From: JANQJA01 sp040880285
GTDB taxonomy: Bacteria; Pseudomonadota; Gammaproteobacteria; Pseudomonadales; Azotimanducaceae
Direction of reading: 5' to 3'
DNA: 12,319 nt
NCBI GenBank assembly: GCA_040880285.1
Contig: JBBDIT010000074.1
Span: forward strand, 1-12,319
Shown here: positions 1 to 6,517 of the stretch, piece by piece
Layout of the letters: every line of letters starts with the position of its first letter
Numbering within the stretch: position 1 is the stretch's first letter
Notes under the pieces: model-generated
What the model was told of the DNA's origin: nothing
The model's database searches: none
Seen by the model: only the letters and a program-made list of their open reading frames with translations
Translations under genes and position numbers: made by a program

Positions 1-37
1 TCAAGACCGGTGCATTCAACCGCTCTGCCACCCCTCC
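1..37 (-). tRNA. tRNA-Ser(UGA), 5' half, cut by the left window edge
   Basis: Read on the minus strand from base 37 leftwards, the sequence has a 7-base acceptor strand GGAGGGG, then U8-G9, a D arm with the conserved AGCGGTTGAA block, and the start of an anticodon arm (stem CCGGT, loop CTTGA...). The anticodon TGA lies at bases 3-1, exactly at the window edge. This matches the 5' half of the gammaproteobacterial serine tRNA that reads UCA/UCN codons. The 3' half (long variable arm, T arm, acceptor 3' strand) is outside the window, so completeness cannot be judged. Confidence 0.9.
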
Positions 38-88
38 GTTAATCTTCCAACTCAATCTCTCACATCACGAACTGCTGGGAAGCAGCGC

Positions 89-117
89 AATATACGCGAT
101 TCAATGCCGCTTGTTAA
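89..117 (-). promoter_or_regulatory. sigma70 promoter for the tRNA-Ser gene
   Basis: On the minus strand there is TTAACA (117-112), a 17-base spacer, and TATATT (94-89), followed by a GC-rich discriminator GCGCTGC. This is a near-consensus sigma70 promoter with the GC-rich discriminator typical of stringently controlled stable-RNA genes. Transcription would start near base 82, giving a leader of about 45 bases before the tRNA. A small dyad CTGCT/AGCAG (72-85) lies just at or after the start. Confidence 0.65.
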
Positions 118-187
118 GCCTGTCCGGGTCGCAGTATTGCCCTCAACTCCTGCAACGTTTCTGACACCGATCAGTTAAACTTGCCTC

Positions 188-502
188 ATGTCAGAAATTA
201 TTCTCCTGGTCGTCATCGTAGCTGCCGCACTCTATTGGATGTCTGCCATGCGATGCAAAGAGGTGGCGATCATGGCGGCACGGCGGGAATGCAAACTCTG
301 TAATGTGCAGCTATTAGACCAAACCGTGCATCTCACCAAACTATCCATGAGTCGCGACCAGAACCAGCAATGGCGGATCTGGCGCGAATATCACTTTGAA
401 TACTCTGACAATGGCGAAGAGCGCAGGGCAGGCGAGTTAACACTCTTGGGCCAAAAGGTGATCAGGATTGCACTTGAGACTTTCAATCCCGTCATCCACT
501 AG
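188..502 (+). CDS. DUF3301 family small membrane-anchored protein
   Basis: This 104-residue protein starts with one hydrophobic segment (about residues 3-20, rich in I, L, V, A) that should anchor it in the inner membrane. A short soluble domain follows. The pattern of an N-terminal membrane helix, then a basic stretch with AARREC, then LLDQTV, a charged middle, and YHFEYSDNGEERR..G.L.LLG is what I know from the DUF3301 family of gammaproteobacteria, whose function is not established. Length is normal for that family. No clear Shine-Dalgarno precedes the ATG. The 3' end overlaps the next gene by 35 bases in another frame, so the two are probably cotranscribed. The family call rests on remembered motif similarity; no functional claim is made. 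Confidence 0.75.
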   Translation: MSEIILLVVIVAAALYWMSAMRCKEVAIMAARRECKLCNVQLLDQTVHLTKLSMSRDQNQQWRIWREYHFEYSDNGEERRAGELTLLGQKVIRIALETFNPVIH

Positions 503-1385
503 CCCGGCACGTCTCCTGTGTTGGCTGTTCGCCTTCACCCTCGCGACCGGCTGCCAGACCAGACTGGCGGGCCAGTGCACTCCGGTCAATGACTACATCG
601 AGCACATCGAGATAGCAAAGGTCCGGGATACGCTGATCGCACGCCTGGATGAAGCCCCGGGGGATAATATCGAGCGGGAGCAAGTCGCGCGCAAGTACTT
701 CGAACACGTATGTCCCGGGCTGCAAACCTACCCGATTCCAGGCAGCCAGCACCGCAGCTATGCCTGCCGGGTCAAGGGACACTCAACAGGCAAACCCGGG
801 AATGGAGCTGCGAATCTCAACGTCGTCGGTGCCCACTATGACAAGTCGCCTGCCGGCGCTGGTGTCGCGGATAACTGGACAGGCGTCGTAATGACCACCG
901 CGTTACTGGAATATTTCAGTGAGAATCAGCCCAGCAATACATTCGAGTTCGTTCTATTTGGTGAGGAAGAACCGGGTATGAAGGGCTCGATCGCCTATCT
1001 GGCGGCGATCGATCACTCGGTAATTCAATCGATGATCAATATCGATACCCTGGGACTGGGGCCGATGACCATCGACACCCGTTCTGAGAACCGTCTCGAA
1101 TGCCTTGCGCTTGGATCCGCCAGGGCCCTTTCAATTACAACCCGCTCCATGGCTCTCAGACAATCGATCGGTGACTGGAAACCCTTCCAACGTCAGGGTA
1201 TACCCATACTAAACTTACACTCGTTGGATGAGACCCGATTGACCATGGTCCATACCTGGCGAGACCGTCGCCGCAGTGTCGATGACCGGCATGTCATCAA
1301 TGCTTATCGATTAATCCTCAATACCTTGTTGGCCATCGAACGAGGAAATACGAGCCGAGGAAAGAATAATCCGGCGACGCCTTGA
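468..1385 (+). CDS. M28 family zinc metallopeptidase, probable lipoprotein
   Basis: This 305-residue protein is probably an exported aminopeptidase-type M28 hydrolase. Motifs in order are HYD (H123), VADNWTG (D135), GEEEPGMKGS (E167 as likely general base, E168 as ligand), NIDTLG (D193) and a late His in the VHTW segment (H262). Together they give the two-zinc set expected for M28. The N-terminus has a hydrophobic stretch (about 16-27) ending in ATGC, so C29 may be lipidated; the A at -3 makes the lipobox imperfect, and ordinary secretion is an alternative. Three Cys residues (37, 82, 100) in the mature part could form disulfides outside the cytoplasm. The start is TTG at 468, supported by AAGGTG at 455-460 seven bases upstream; it lies inside the DUF3301 gene. 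The substrate is unknown: peptide, acylated amino acid or other amide are all possible. Confidence 0.82.
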   Translation: MHLRLSIPSSTSPARLLCWLFAFTLATGCQTRLAGQCTPVNDYIEHIEIAKVRDTLIARLDEAPGDNIEREQVARKYFEHVCPGLQTYPIPGSQHRSYACRVKGHSTGKPGNGAANLNVVGAHYDKSPAGAGVADNWTGVVMTTALLEYFSENQPSNTFEFVLFGEEEPGMKGSIAYLAAIDHSVIQSMINIDTLGLGPMTIDTRSENRLECLALGSARALSITTRSMALRQSIGDWKPFQRQGIPILNLHSLDETRLTMVHTWRDRRRSVDDRHVINAYRLILNTLLAIERGNTSRGKNNPATP

Positions 1386-1450
1386 ACCGTCCGGTTGTGC
1401 CACCATTATTTGTGTAATCCAAACCGTCCAATCTCCAATGGAAGCAGACT

Positions 1451-2506
1451 TTGATATTTCGACAACTCTATGACCTGACCTCGTCTACTTATACTTACTT
1501 GCTTGGCTGTGAAGAGTCTAAAGCTGCAGTCATTATCGACGCTGCCTTCCGGGAGTTTGACCGGGATGCGGCCCTCATCCGCGAACTGGGTCTTGATCTC
1601 AAGTATGTACTGGACACTCACGTTCACGCCGACCACGTCACTTCCGCCTGGTTGATGAAATCTGCATTCGGGGCAAAGATCGTATTGTCTGCAAGCTATG
1701 ATGCCGAGGGCGTCGATGTTCATGTCTCGGACGGCGATACCCTTACTTTTGGCAACGAGTCCCTTGAGGCCCTTGCAACCCCGGGCCACACAGTTGGTTG
1801 CATGACCTATCTCGCCGCCGATCAGCGTATGGCATTTACCGGAGACTGCCTGATGATTCGCGGTGCCGGGCGAACAGACTTTCAGTCAGGTGATGTCAAC
1901 CTTATGTGGGACAGCATTCACACGAAATTATTCTCACTACCTGACGACTGCATTATTTATCCTGGCCACGACTACCACGGCCGCACCACCTCGACCATCG
2001 CTGAAGAACGCGCCTTTAATCCCCGCATCGGTGGTAATGCGCGTAAAGAGGATTTTGTTGGCTATATGCGTAACCTGGGTTTACCGCACCCAAAACTCCT
2101 GGACGAGGCGGTACCGGCTAATCTCAGAAGCGGCAGGCCGGATCCGGATGCCAAAGTCACGGTTGGTTGGGGGCCGGTAGTCCGCACGTTCGCCGGGGTT
2201 CCGGAGATAGATCCGGAGTGGGTGGCTGGTAACCTCGATCAGTTATTCCTGCTGGACGTTCGTACCGACGAAGAATTTACCGGGCAATCAGGGCGAATCG
2301 CCGGCTCACATTTACTGCCGCTGGACGAATTGCGACACCGGCTCAATGAAGTGCCACGTGACAAGCCTGTGATTACCATCTGCCAGACTGGAAGGCGCTC
2401 TGCACTGGCGACCCAGATCATGATAGCCGAAGGTTATGAACGCGTGGCCAATCTACCCGGTGGTATCGTCGATTGGGCCAGGATGTCATTGCCGCTTACC
2501 GATTGA
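1451..2506 (+). CDS. persulfide dioxygenase-rhodanese fusion (ETHE1-like MBL fold plus sulfurtransferase)
   Basis: This 351-residue, two-domain cytoplasmic enzyme is predicted to oxidise glutathione persulfide to sulfite and to move sulfane sulfur. Residues 1-240 are a metallo-beta-lactamase fold of ETHE1 type: THVHADH (H57, H59, D61, H62), PGHT (H113), and the signature FTGDCLMIRGAGRTDFQ (D132). H57, H113 and D132 match the mononuclear iron ligands of ETHE1. Residues about 245-351 are a rhodanese domain with LLDVRTDEEF and the active-site loop CQTGRRS (C311). The loop keeps its Cys, so the domain is probably active. The start is TTG at 1451 with GGAAG six bases upstream; MIFRQLYDLTSSTYTYLL is the usual N-terminus of this family. 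The 65-base upstream gap has a weak TTGAAC/CATTAT promoter and a dyad AACCG-TC-CGGTT (1385-1396). No sulfide:quinone reductase or persulfide sensor lies nearby. Confidence 0.92.
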   Translation: MIFRQLYDLTSSTYTYLLGCEESKAAVIIDAAFREFDRDAALIRELGLDLKYVLDTHVHADHVTSAWLMKSAFGAKIVLSASYDAEGVDVHVSDGDTLTFGNESLEALATPGHTVGCMTYLAADQRMAFTGDCLMIRGAGRTDFQSGDVNLMWDSIHTKLFSLPDDCIIYPGHDYHGRTTSTIAEERAFNPRIGGNARKEDFVGYMRNLGLPHPKLLDEAVPANLRSGRPDPDAKVTVGWGPVVRTFAGVPEIDPEWVAGNLDQLFLLDVRTDEEFTGQSGRIAGSHLLPLDELRHRLNEVPRDKPVITICQTGRRSALATQIMIAEGYERVANLPGGIVDWARMSLPLTD

Positions 2507-2529
2507 ACTTTTAAGCAGCTAAGCGGCAA
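2489..2529. repeat. 10-bp perfect inverted repeat bridging two convergent gene ends
   Basis: TTGCCGCTTA (2489-2498) and TAAGCGGCAA (2520-2529) are exact reverse complements, separated by 21 bases. The left arm lies in the last codons of the persulfide dioxygenase gene and the right arm in the last codons of the pilZ gene. A transcript from either strand can form the hairpin. Neither side has a U-run directly after the stem, so it is not a classical intrinsic terminator, but it may block read-through or define 3' ends of both messages. Confidence 0.6.
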
Positions 2530-2866
2530 AAATCTCATCAAAGCCACTGATCCAGGTTTCGAAGTCCGTGTCTACGGTATCCTGCAGTAGTATCCCCATG
2601 GCGTGTTTGCCATCGTTATTGCGTACCCAGCGAATCTCTCCACGCAGCAGATAACGGACGGAAGGTTCACCGATGCCGATCGTAATATTGAGCAAACTGC
2701 CCGGTATAAGCGCCTCCTCCGTTCGAAACTGTAAACCGTGCGGCGAGAAGTCGACCGCGGCACAGGCAACTGACTCCCCGACCAGGTCCGGGTTTTCCTT
2801 ACACTCATGGACCTGGACAAAAAATCGAATATCGTGCGCTATCCGCGTCTCGCTTCGCTTATCCAT
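2519..2866 (-). CDS. single-domain PilZ protein (c-di-GMP receptor type)
   Basis: This 115-residue cytoplasmic protein is a stand-alone PilZ domain. The first c-di-GMP-binding motif RxxxR is R4-S-E-T-R8. The second, (D/N)xSxxG, is D39-F-S-P-H-G44. A beta-rich pattern with ...RGEIRWVR... and a final MGILLQD strand follows, as usual for PilZ. Both binding motifs are intact, so nucleotide binding is expected from family knowledge; the partner process (motility, pili, exopolysaccharide) cannot be read from the sequence. The ATG start has a purine-rich GGAAGGA upstream. The gene lies 83 bases downstream of the MerR-TPR gene on the same strand and has its own candidate promoter in the gap. It ends convergently 12 bases from the persulfide dioxygenase stop. 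Confidence 0.85.
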   Translation of the reverse strand: MDKRSETRIAHDIRFFVQVHECKENPDLVGESVACAAVDFSPHGLQFRTEEALIPGSLLNITIGIGEPSVRYLLRGEIRWVRNNDGKHAMGILLQDTVDTDFETWISGFDEIFAA

Positions 2867-2909
2867 AAAGGATCATCCTTCCTCACTGAACGCTGTTGGC
2901 CCGTGACCG

Positions 2910-2938
2910 ATATTATTGGCTGCCATAAGGTAGTTCAA
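2910..2938 (-). promoter_or_regulatory. candidate sigma70 promoter for the pilZ gene
   Basis: On the minus strand there is TTGAAC (2938-2933), a 17-base spacer, and TAATAT (2915-2910). Each hexamer matches the consensus at four of six positions. Transcription would begin near 2903, with a leader of about 37 bases. This would let pilZ be expressed apart from the upstream MerR-TPR gene. The call is by eye only. Confidence 0.35.
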
Positions 2939-2949
2939 GGACAACTCCC

Positions 2950-3768
2950 CTAATTGGGATCGATCAGGCTACGGTAGGTTTTCAGGTGCTTGAGTGCCTG
3001 TGCGTGCTCTCCCACCAGTTCATAGAGACGTGACAAGTTGTAATGCGCGTCGGCGAAAGAGGCGGCCAGTTTGTAGGCAGTAATAGCATCGTGGACCCGG
3101 CCCATATCTTCAAGCAGTGTCCCCAGGTTAAAAGCGGCAAGTACATTGTCGGCTTCTGACTCCAGTGCCGATCGATAGTGCTGTTCTGCGCGCACGTATT
3201 CACCTGACTCCTGCAACAGGCGGCCCAGATTGACATGGGCGTCTGAGTGATATGGGTCGAGCTCCAGGGCTCGCTCGTAGGCTGATGGGGCATCCTCGGG
3301 GCTGACCGCTTCGAGGTCCACACCGAGATCGAACCAATCATCACTGGATAATTGTTCATCATTGGCCTCGGCCTCTTCTGCAGCCTGGCGCGCAAGCGGT
3401 GCCACGGTGCCAGCGAGATCCGCGATCGAAAAGTTAAAGTGGAATTGCCCTGACTCGGGGTTATAGACCTGGTCCTGGTCCCTGATGACAACGTCGCCAC
3501 CATCGCCCGAAATACGCAGTGACGTAATAGGGCGGTTACGCGGCAGGCGCCGTTGCAGGCCAAGCAGGCTACGATTAATACGGGAGCGATGCACGCCGGC
3601 GTTCAGCAATTCCTTGGCGGTGCGGAGTATGACAATGTCCTGGAAGCTGAACTGGTAGCGACCCTTCGGATTTTTCTCCGGATCAAGGACACCACGTGCA
3701 ATATCGCGAATAACGTCTTGCGGTAGTTCCAGTAACTCGGCGACTTCCCGGGTTGAGTATCCCTTCAT
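2950..3768 (-). CDS. MerR-like HTH plus tetratricopeptide repeat protein
   Basis: This 272-residue protein joins two modules. Residues 1-75 are a MerR-like winged helix: MKGYSTREVAELLELPQDVI, a wing with GRYQFSFQDIVILRTAKELLNAGV, then a basic helix (RSRINRSLLGLQRRL). A middle segment (80-130) with SLRISGDGGDVVIRD and NPESGQFHFNF is characteristic but of unknown function. Residues about 145-270 hold three to four TPR units (e.g. AYERALELDPYHSDAHVNLGRLL, HYRSALESEADNVLAAFNLGTLL). It is probably a DNA-binding regulator or scaffold controlled by protein contacts. There is no C-terminal metal-binding Cys cluster as in true MerR sensors. The start is ATG 3768 with GGAG ten bases upstream. A TTG 12 codons earlier lacks a ribosome binding site and overlaps an AT-rich -10-like box, so it was rejected. 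It lies between the acyl-CoA dehydrogenase and pilZ on the same strand. The target is unknown. Confidence 0.8.
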   Translation of the reverse strand: MKGYSTREVAELLELPQDVIRDIARGVLDPEKNPKGRYQFSFQDIVILRTAKELLNAGVHRSRINRSLLGLQRRLPRNRPITSLRISGDGGDVVIRDQDQVYNPESGQFHFNFSIADLAGTVAPLARQAAEEAEANDEQLSSDDWFDLGVDLEAVSPEDAPSAYERALELDPYHSDAHVNLGRLLQESGEYVRAEQHYRSALESEADNVLAAFNLGTLLEDMGRVHDAITAYKLAASFADAHYNLSRLYELVGEHAQALKHLKTYRSLIDPN

Positions 3769-3792
3769 GGTGGTAACAACACTCCGAAAAAG

Positions 3793-3820
3793 TTTATAAA
3801 ACAACGTGATAAAGCATGAA
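3793..3820 (-). promoter_or_regulatory. weak candidate promoter for the MerR-TPR gene
   Basis: On the minus strand TTCATG (3820-3815) and TATAAA (3798-3793) are separated by 16 bases in an AT-rich stretch between the acyl-CoA dehydrogenase stop and the MerR-TPR start. The -10 fits well and the -35 poorly. The gene may instead be read from the upstream acyl-CoA dehydrogenase promoter. Confidence 0.22.
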
Positions 3821-3841
3821 CTTTATGTGTTTTATAGATAA

Positions 3842-4993
3842 TTATTCTGCGTTTCGAATCAGGTCCCTGGCGATCACCGTCTGCTGGATCTCGGACGTGC
3901 CCTCGTAGATCCGGAACAGGCGCACATCACGGTAGAAGCGCTCGATACCATAGTCCTCCACATAACCGGCACCACCATGAATTTGCACGGCCCGGTCGGC
4001 CACCCGACCCACCATCTCTGTTGCAAACAGCTTGCAGCTGGCTGCCAGGGCAGCGACATTCTCACCTTCATCCCGGCGCCTGGCCGTGTCTTCAACCATA
4101 CAACTGGCAGCATACATTTCCGTTTTGCTGTCTGCGAGCATGGCCTGGATCAGCTGGAACTCAGCAATCCGCTGGCCAAACTGTTTGCGCTCCAATGCGT
4201 ACCTGAGGCTGTCGGCAATGAGTCGCTCAGCGATACCGACCGACAAGGCGCTGATATGAAGACGGCCCTTGTCCAGTACCTTCATTGCAGTCGCGAAGCC
4301 GACATTCTCCTTGCCGCCCACCAGATTCGAGGCAGGCACCATGACGTCATCGAACATGACATCACAAACGTAGGTCCCTTGCTGGCCCATTTTGCGATAG
4401 GGCGCACCAAGGCTGATGCCGTCGAGGCCGGATTCGACCAGAAATGCGGACACCCCACGGGCACCAGGCTCTTCGGGATTGGTACGGGCAAATACGGTAA
4501 ACAGGTCAGCCTTGGGTGCATTGGTAATGAATCGTTTGGTGCCATTCAGGCGATACAGGTCGCCTTCTTTTTTCGCAGTAGTCCTGACAGCAGCAGCGTC
4601 GGACCCGGCATCCGGTTCAGTCAGGCAAAACGAACCAATGATTTCTCCTGTCGCCATTTTGGCAAGATAAGCCTGTTTCTGGCTTTCGGTGCCATCGATG
4701 ATGAGCGCCTGGGAACCGATACCCACGTTCGTACCAAATACCGACCGGAAGGCAGGCGAGGTATGTCCGAAAACCCGTGCTACCGCGACTTCCTCGGACA
4801 TATTCAGGCCCAGGCCACCAAATTCTTCGGGAATGGTGAGTCCAAACAAACCCAAAGCTTTCATTTCCTCCACCACCTCATCGGGTATGTGGTCGTCGGC
4901 ACCCACCTGGGATTCCAGCGGGCGCAAGCGGTTCTCAACGAATTTATCGACAGTGTCCAGCAGCTGATTGAGTGTTTCAGTATCGAGGGCCAT
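3842..4993 (-). CDS. acyl-CoA dehydrogenase
   Basis: This 383-residue FAD flavoenzyme of the acyl-CoA dehydrogenase superfamily is expected to make the alpha-beta double bond in an acyl-CoA and pass electrons to ETF. Evidence in order: N-terminal helical domain (about 1-115) with GLFGLTIPEEFGGLG; the flavin-contact motif CLTEPDAGSD; RLNGTKRFITNAPKADL; C-terminal helical domain with ALERKQFGQRIAEFQLIQ, QIHGGAGY and RIYEGTSEIQQTVIARDL. The catalytic Glu position of short- and medium-chain enzymes is filled (E364 in IYEGT). Length is normal (about 380). Chain length or branching of the substrate cannot be read safely. The start is ATG 4993 with an AGAAGAG purine run six bases upstream; a TTG 11 codons earlier was rejected because it falls in the shared promoter region. 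Divergent gcdH suggests linked catabolism. Confidence 0.93.
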   Translation of the reverse strand: MALDTETLNQLLDTVDKFVENRLRPLESQVGADDHIPDEVVEEMKALGLFGLTIPEEFGGLGLNMSEEVAVARVFGHTSPAFRSVFGTNVGIGSQALIIDGTESQKQAYLAKMATGEIIGSFCLTEPDAGSDAAAVRTTAKKEGDLYRLNGTKRFITNAPKADLFTVFARTNPEEPGARGVSAFLVESGLDGISLGAPYRKMGQQGTYVCDVMFDDVMVPASNLVGGKENVGFATAMKVLDKGRLHISALSVGIAERLIADSLRYALERKQFGQRIAEFQLIQAMLADSKTEMYAASCMVEDTARRRDEGENVAALAASCKLFATEMVGRVADRAVQIHGGAGYVEDYGIERFYRDVRLFRIYEGTSEIQQTVIARDLIRNAE

Positions 4994-5019
4994 GATGATC
5001 TCTTCTTGTGCAATGGGCT

Positions 5020-5048
5020 TAGCCAAACCGCGGGCCGTCCCCTATAAT
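5020..5048 (+). promoter_or_regulatory. sigma70 promoter for gcdH
   Basis: A perfect -10 TATAAT (5043-5048) is preceded by TAGCCA (5020-5025, four of six to consensus) at 17 bases. Transcription would start near 5055, giving a leader of about 50 bases. A dyad GGCCCG-ctttta-CGGGTCC (5049-5066, one G-T pair) sits over the predicted start, where a repressor or a 5' hairpin could act. Confidence 0.5.
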
Positions 5049-5085
5049 GGCCCGCTTTTACGGGTCCACGCCTTTCAGGGCGGGA

Positions 5086-5091
5086 ATTGTA
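5086..5091 (-). promoter_or_regulatory. candidate -10 box for the acyl-CoA dehydrogenase gene
   Basis: TACAAT on the minus strand (5091-5086) is five of six to consensus, and transcription would run left with a leader of about 85 bases. No good -35 is present at 16-18 bases (best three of six), so an activator may be needed or the site may be wrong. It lies downstream of the gcdH -10, so the two transcripts would overlap in their leaders. Confidence 0.25.
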
Positions 5092-5107
5092 GCAAAGAGA
5101 GGACAAT

Positions 5108-6283
5108 ATGGCCGAGTTTAAGTGGGACGATCCCTTGTTTCTTGATGACCAGCTTACAGCGGATGAACGCATGATTCGTGATACTGCTCGCGACTATGCG
5201 CAGGCAAAGTTGATGACGCGCGTAAAGCAAGCGAATCGCGACGAGCACTTCCACCGGGAAATTATGAATGAAATGGGCGAACTGGGATTACTTGGTCCGA
5301 CACTGCCGGAAAAATACGGCTGTTCGGGGGTAAACTATGTTTCCTATGGTCTGGTTGCACGCGAAGTCGAACGAGTCGATAGTGGTTACCGTTCCGCCAT
5401 GAGCGTCCAGTCCTCGCTGGTCATGCATCCGATTTATAGTTATGGCACAGAGGCCCAGCGGGAAAAGTACCTGCCAAAGCTTGCCAGTGGCGAATGGGTA
5501 GGTTGTTTTGGTCTCACGGAGCCCGACCACGGTTCCGACCCGGGCAGCATGATTACCCGCGCTGAAAAAACTGCCAACGGATATCGCCTGAATGGTGCCA
5601 AGATGTGGATTACCAACTCACCTATCGCCGACCTTGCGGTAGTATGGGCGAAGCTCGATGGCGTGATCCGTGGCTTTATCGTAGAGCGGGGCACGCCCGG
5701 GTTTGAAACGCCCAAAATAGAAGGCAAATTCAGCCTGCGTGCCTCGGTTACCGGGGAAATCGTGCTCAGTGATGTCGAAATCCCGGAAGAAAACCTGCTC
5801 CCCGATGCCAAAGGGCTGGGTGGTCCTTTCGGCTGCCTCAACAAGGCACGCTACGGAATCGCCTGGGGTGCGATGGGTGCGGCAGAGTTCTGTTGGCACG
5901 CGGCTCGAACTTACACCATGGAACGCAAACAGTTCGGGCGACCGTTGGCCGCCAATCAATTGATCCAGAAGAAACTGGCCGATATGCAGACAGAAATCTG
6001 CCTCGGACTCCAGGGCGCGCTGCGAATCGGTCGATTGATGGACGAAGATAACTGCCCGGTAGAAAATATTTCCATTATGAAACGCAATAATTGCGGTAAG
6101 GCATTGGATATTGCGCGTATGGCGAGGGACATGCACGGTGGCAACGGTATATCCGATGAGTACCATGTGATCCGGCACGTAATGAACCTTGAGACCGTCA
6201 ATACCTACGAGGGAACACACGATATCCATGCGCTGATTATCGGCCGTGCCCAGACCGGGTTACAGGCGTTTACGGGCGCGTAG
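5108..6283 (+). CDS. gcdH: glutaryl-CoA dehydrogenase
   Basis: This 391-residue FAD enzyme oxidises and decarboxylates glutaryl-CoA to crotonyl-CoA in lysine, hydroxylysine, tryptophan and C5-dicarboxylate breakdown, passing electrons to ETF. Diagnostic features: YRSAMSVQSSLVMHPI with R95, matching the Arg that binds the distal carboxylate in human GCDH; CFGLTEPDHGSDP; RLNGAKMWITNSPIADLAVVWAK; the C-terminal NTYEGTHDIHALIIGRAQTGLQAF with E368 as catalytic base. The N-terminal FKWDDPLFLDDQLTADERMIRDTARDY is also typical. Length is that of the mature family enzyme. The ATG has GAGAGG five bases upstream. The gene is divergent from another acyl-CoA dehydrogenase across 114 bases. The LysR regulator and CoA-transferase that often flank gcdH in pseudomonads are not in this window. 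Confidence 0.96.
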   Translation: MAEFKWDDPLFLDDQLTADERMIRDTARDYAQAKLMTRVKQANRDEHFHREIMNEMGELGLLGPTLPEKYGCSGVNYVSYGLVAREVERVDSGYRSAMSVQSSLVMHPIYSYGTEAQREKYLPKLASGEWVGCFGLTEPDHGSDPGSMITRAEKTANGYRLNGAKMWITNSPIADLAVVWAKLDGVIRGFIVERGTPGFETPKIEGKFSLRASVTGEIVLSDVEIPEENLLPDAKGLGGPFGCLNKARYGIAWGAMGAAEFCWHAARTYTMERKQFGRPLAANQLIQKKLADMQTEICLGLQGALRIGRLMDEDNCPVENISIMKRNNCGKALDIARMARDMHGGNGISDEYHVIRHVMNLETVNTYEGTHDIHALIIGRAQTGLQAFTGA

Positions 6284-6398
6284 GACATTGTCCAGCCTCA
6301 GGTAGGATATTGCCTATAGCTACTAAAGGGATCTCAATCCGGCGAAATTGCCGGTGGTGCTTGCATTACGGCGCTCGTTGAAAAACGATGGGATTACC

Positions 6399-6434
6399 AG
6401 TGGCAGGCGACCTCGATTTCCTGTCTAACTTTTT
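6399..6434 (+). terminator. possible rho-independent terminator after gcdH
   Basis: AGTGGCAGG (6399-6407) can pair with CCTGTC, a two-base TA bulge, and ACT (6420-6430), across a 12-base loop, with one G-U pair. TTTT (6431-6434) follows at once. The stem is modest and bulged, so strength is uncertain. The position 115 bases past the gcdH stop and before the uvrY promoter fits a transcript end. Confidence 0.35.
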
Positions 6435-6488
6435 GAGTAGATGTGCGAGATGTCGCAAATAACGGTGCGCTTGTGCCGGTTGAAAAAG

Positions 6489-6517
6489 TAGACCTTGCCG
6501 GGCTTCCATTCTATATT
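6489..6517 (+). promoter_or_regulatory. candidate sigma70 promoter for uvrY
   Basis: TAGACC (6489-6494, four of six) and TATATT (6512-6517, five of six) are 17 bases apart. Transcription would begin near 6524 with a leader of about 70 bases that ends in the strong ribosome binding site AGAGGAG before the uvrY ATG. Confidence 0.4.

Noticed and set aside
2982..3563. 193-codon minus-strand frame overlapping the MerR-TPR gene
   Set aside because: It is a second reading frame of the same strand with Trp/Thr/Ser-rich, domain-free sequence. The TPR repeats are in the other frame.
3769..3804. TTG start 12 codons upstream for the MerR-TPR protein
   Set aside because: No ribosome binding site, and the extra codons are AT-rich and contain a -10-like box. 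The family N-terminus fits MKGYSTREV at 3768.
4994..5026. TTG start 11 codons upstream for the acyl-CoA dehydrogenase
   Set aside because: The added residues are not family-like and the region holds the -35 of the gcdH promoter. ATG 4993 has a purine-rich site upstream.
3977..5047. Long open frame (356 codons) on the plus strand antisense to the acyl-CoA dehydrogenase gene
   Set aside because: The opposite strand encodes a full acyl-CoA dehydrogenase with every family motif. The antisense product is His- and Gln-rich with no recognisable domain, which is typical of a shadow frame in GC-biased coding DNA.
5618..6229. 203-codon open frame on the minus strand antisense to gcdH
   Set aside because: gcdH is certain on the plus strand. 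The antisense frame shows no motif and no ribosome binding site.
6339..6354. CCGGC/GCCGG stem-loop considered as the gcdH terminator
   Set aside because: Only five pairs, and no U-run follows. The hairpin at 6399-6434 fits better.
6388..6462. 24-codon ATG frame with a CxxC ending in the gcdH-uvrY gap
   Set aside because: No ribosome binding site, it overlaps the terminator-like hairpin, and its length is compatible with chance.
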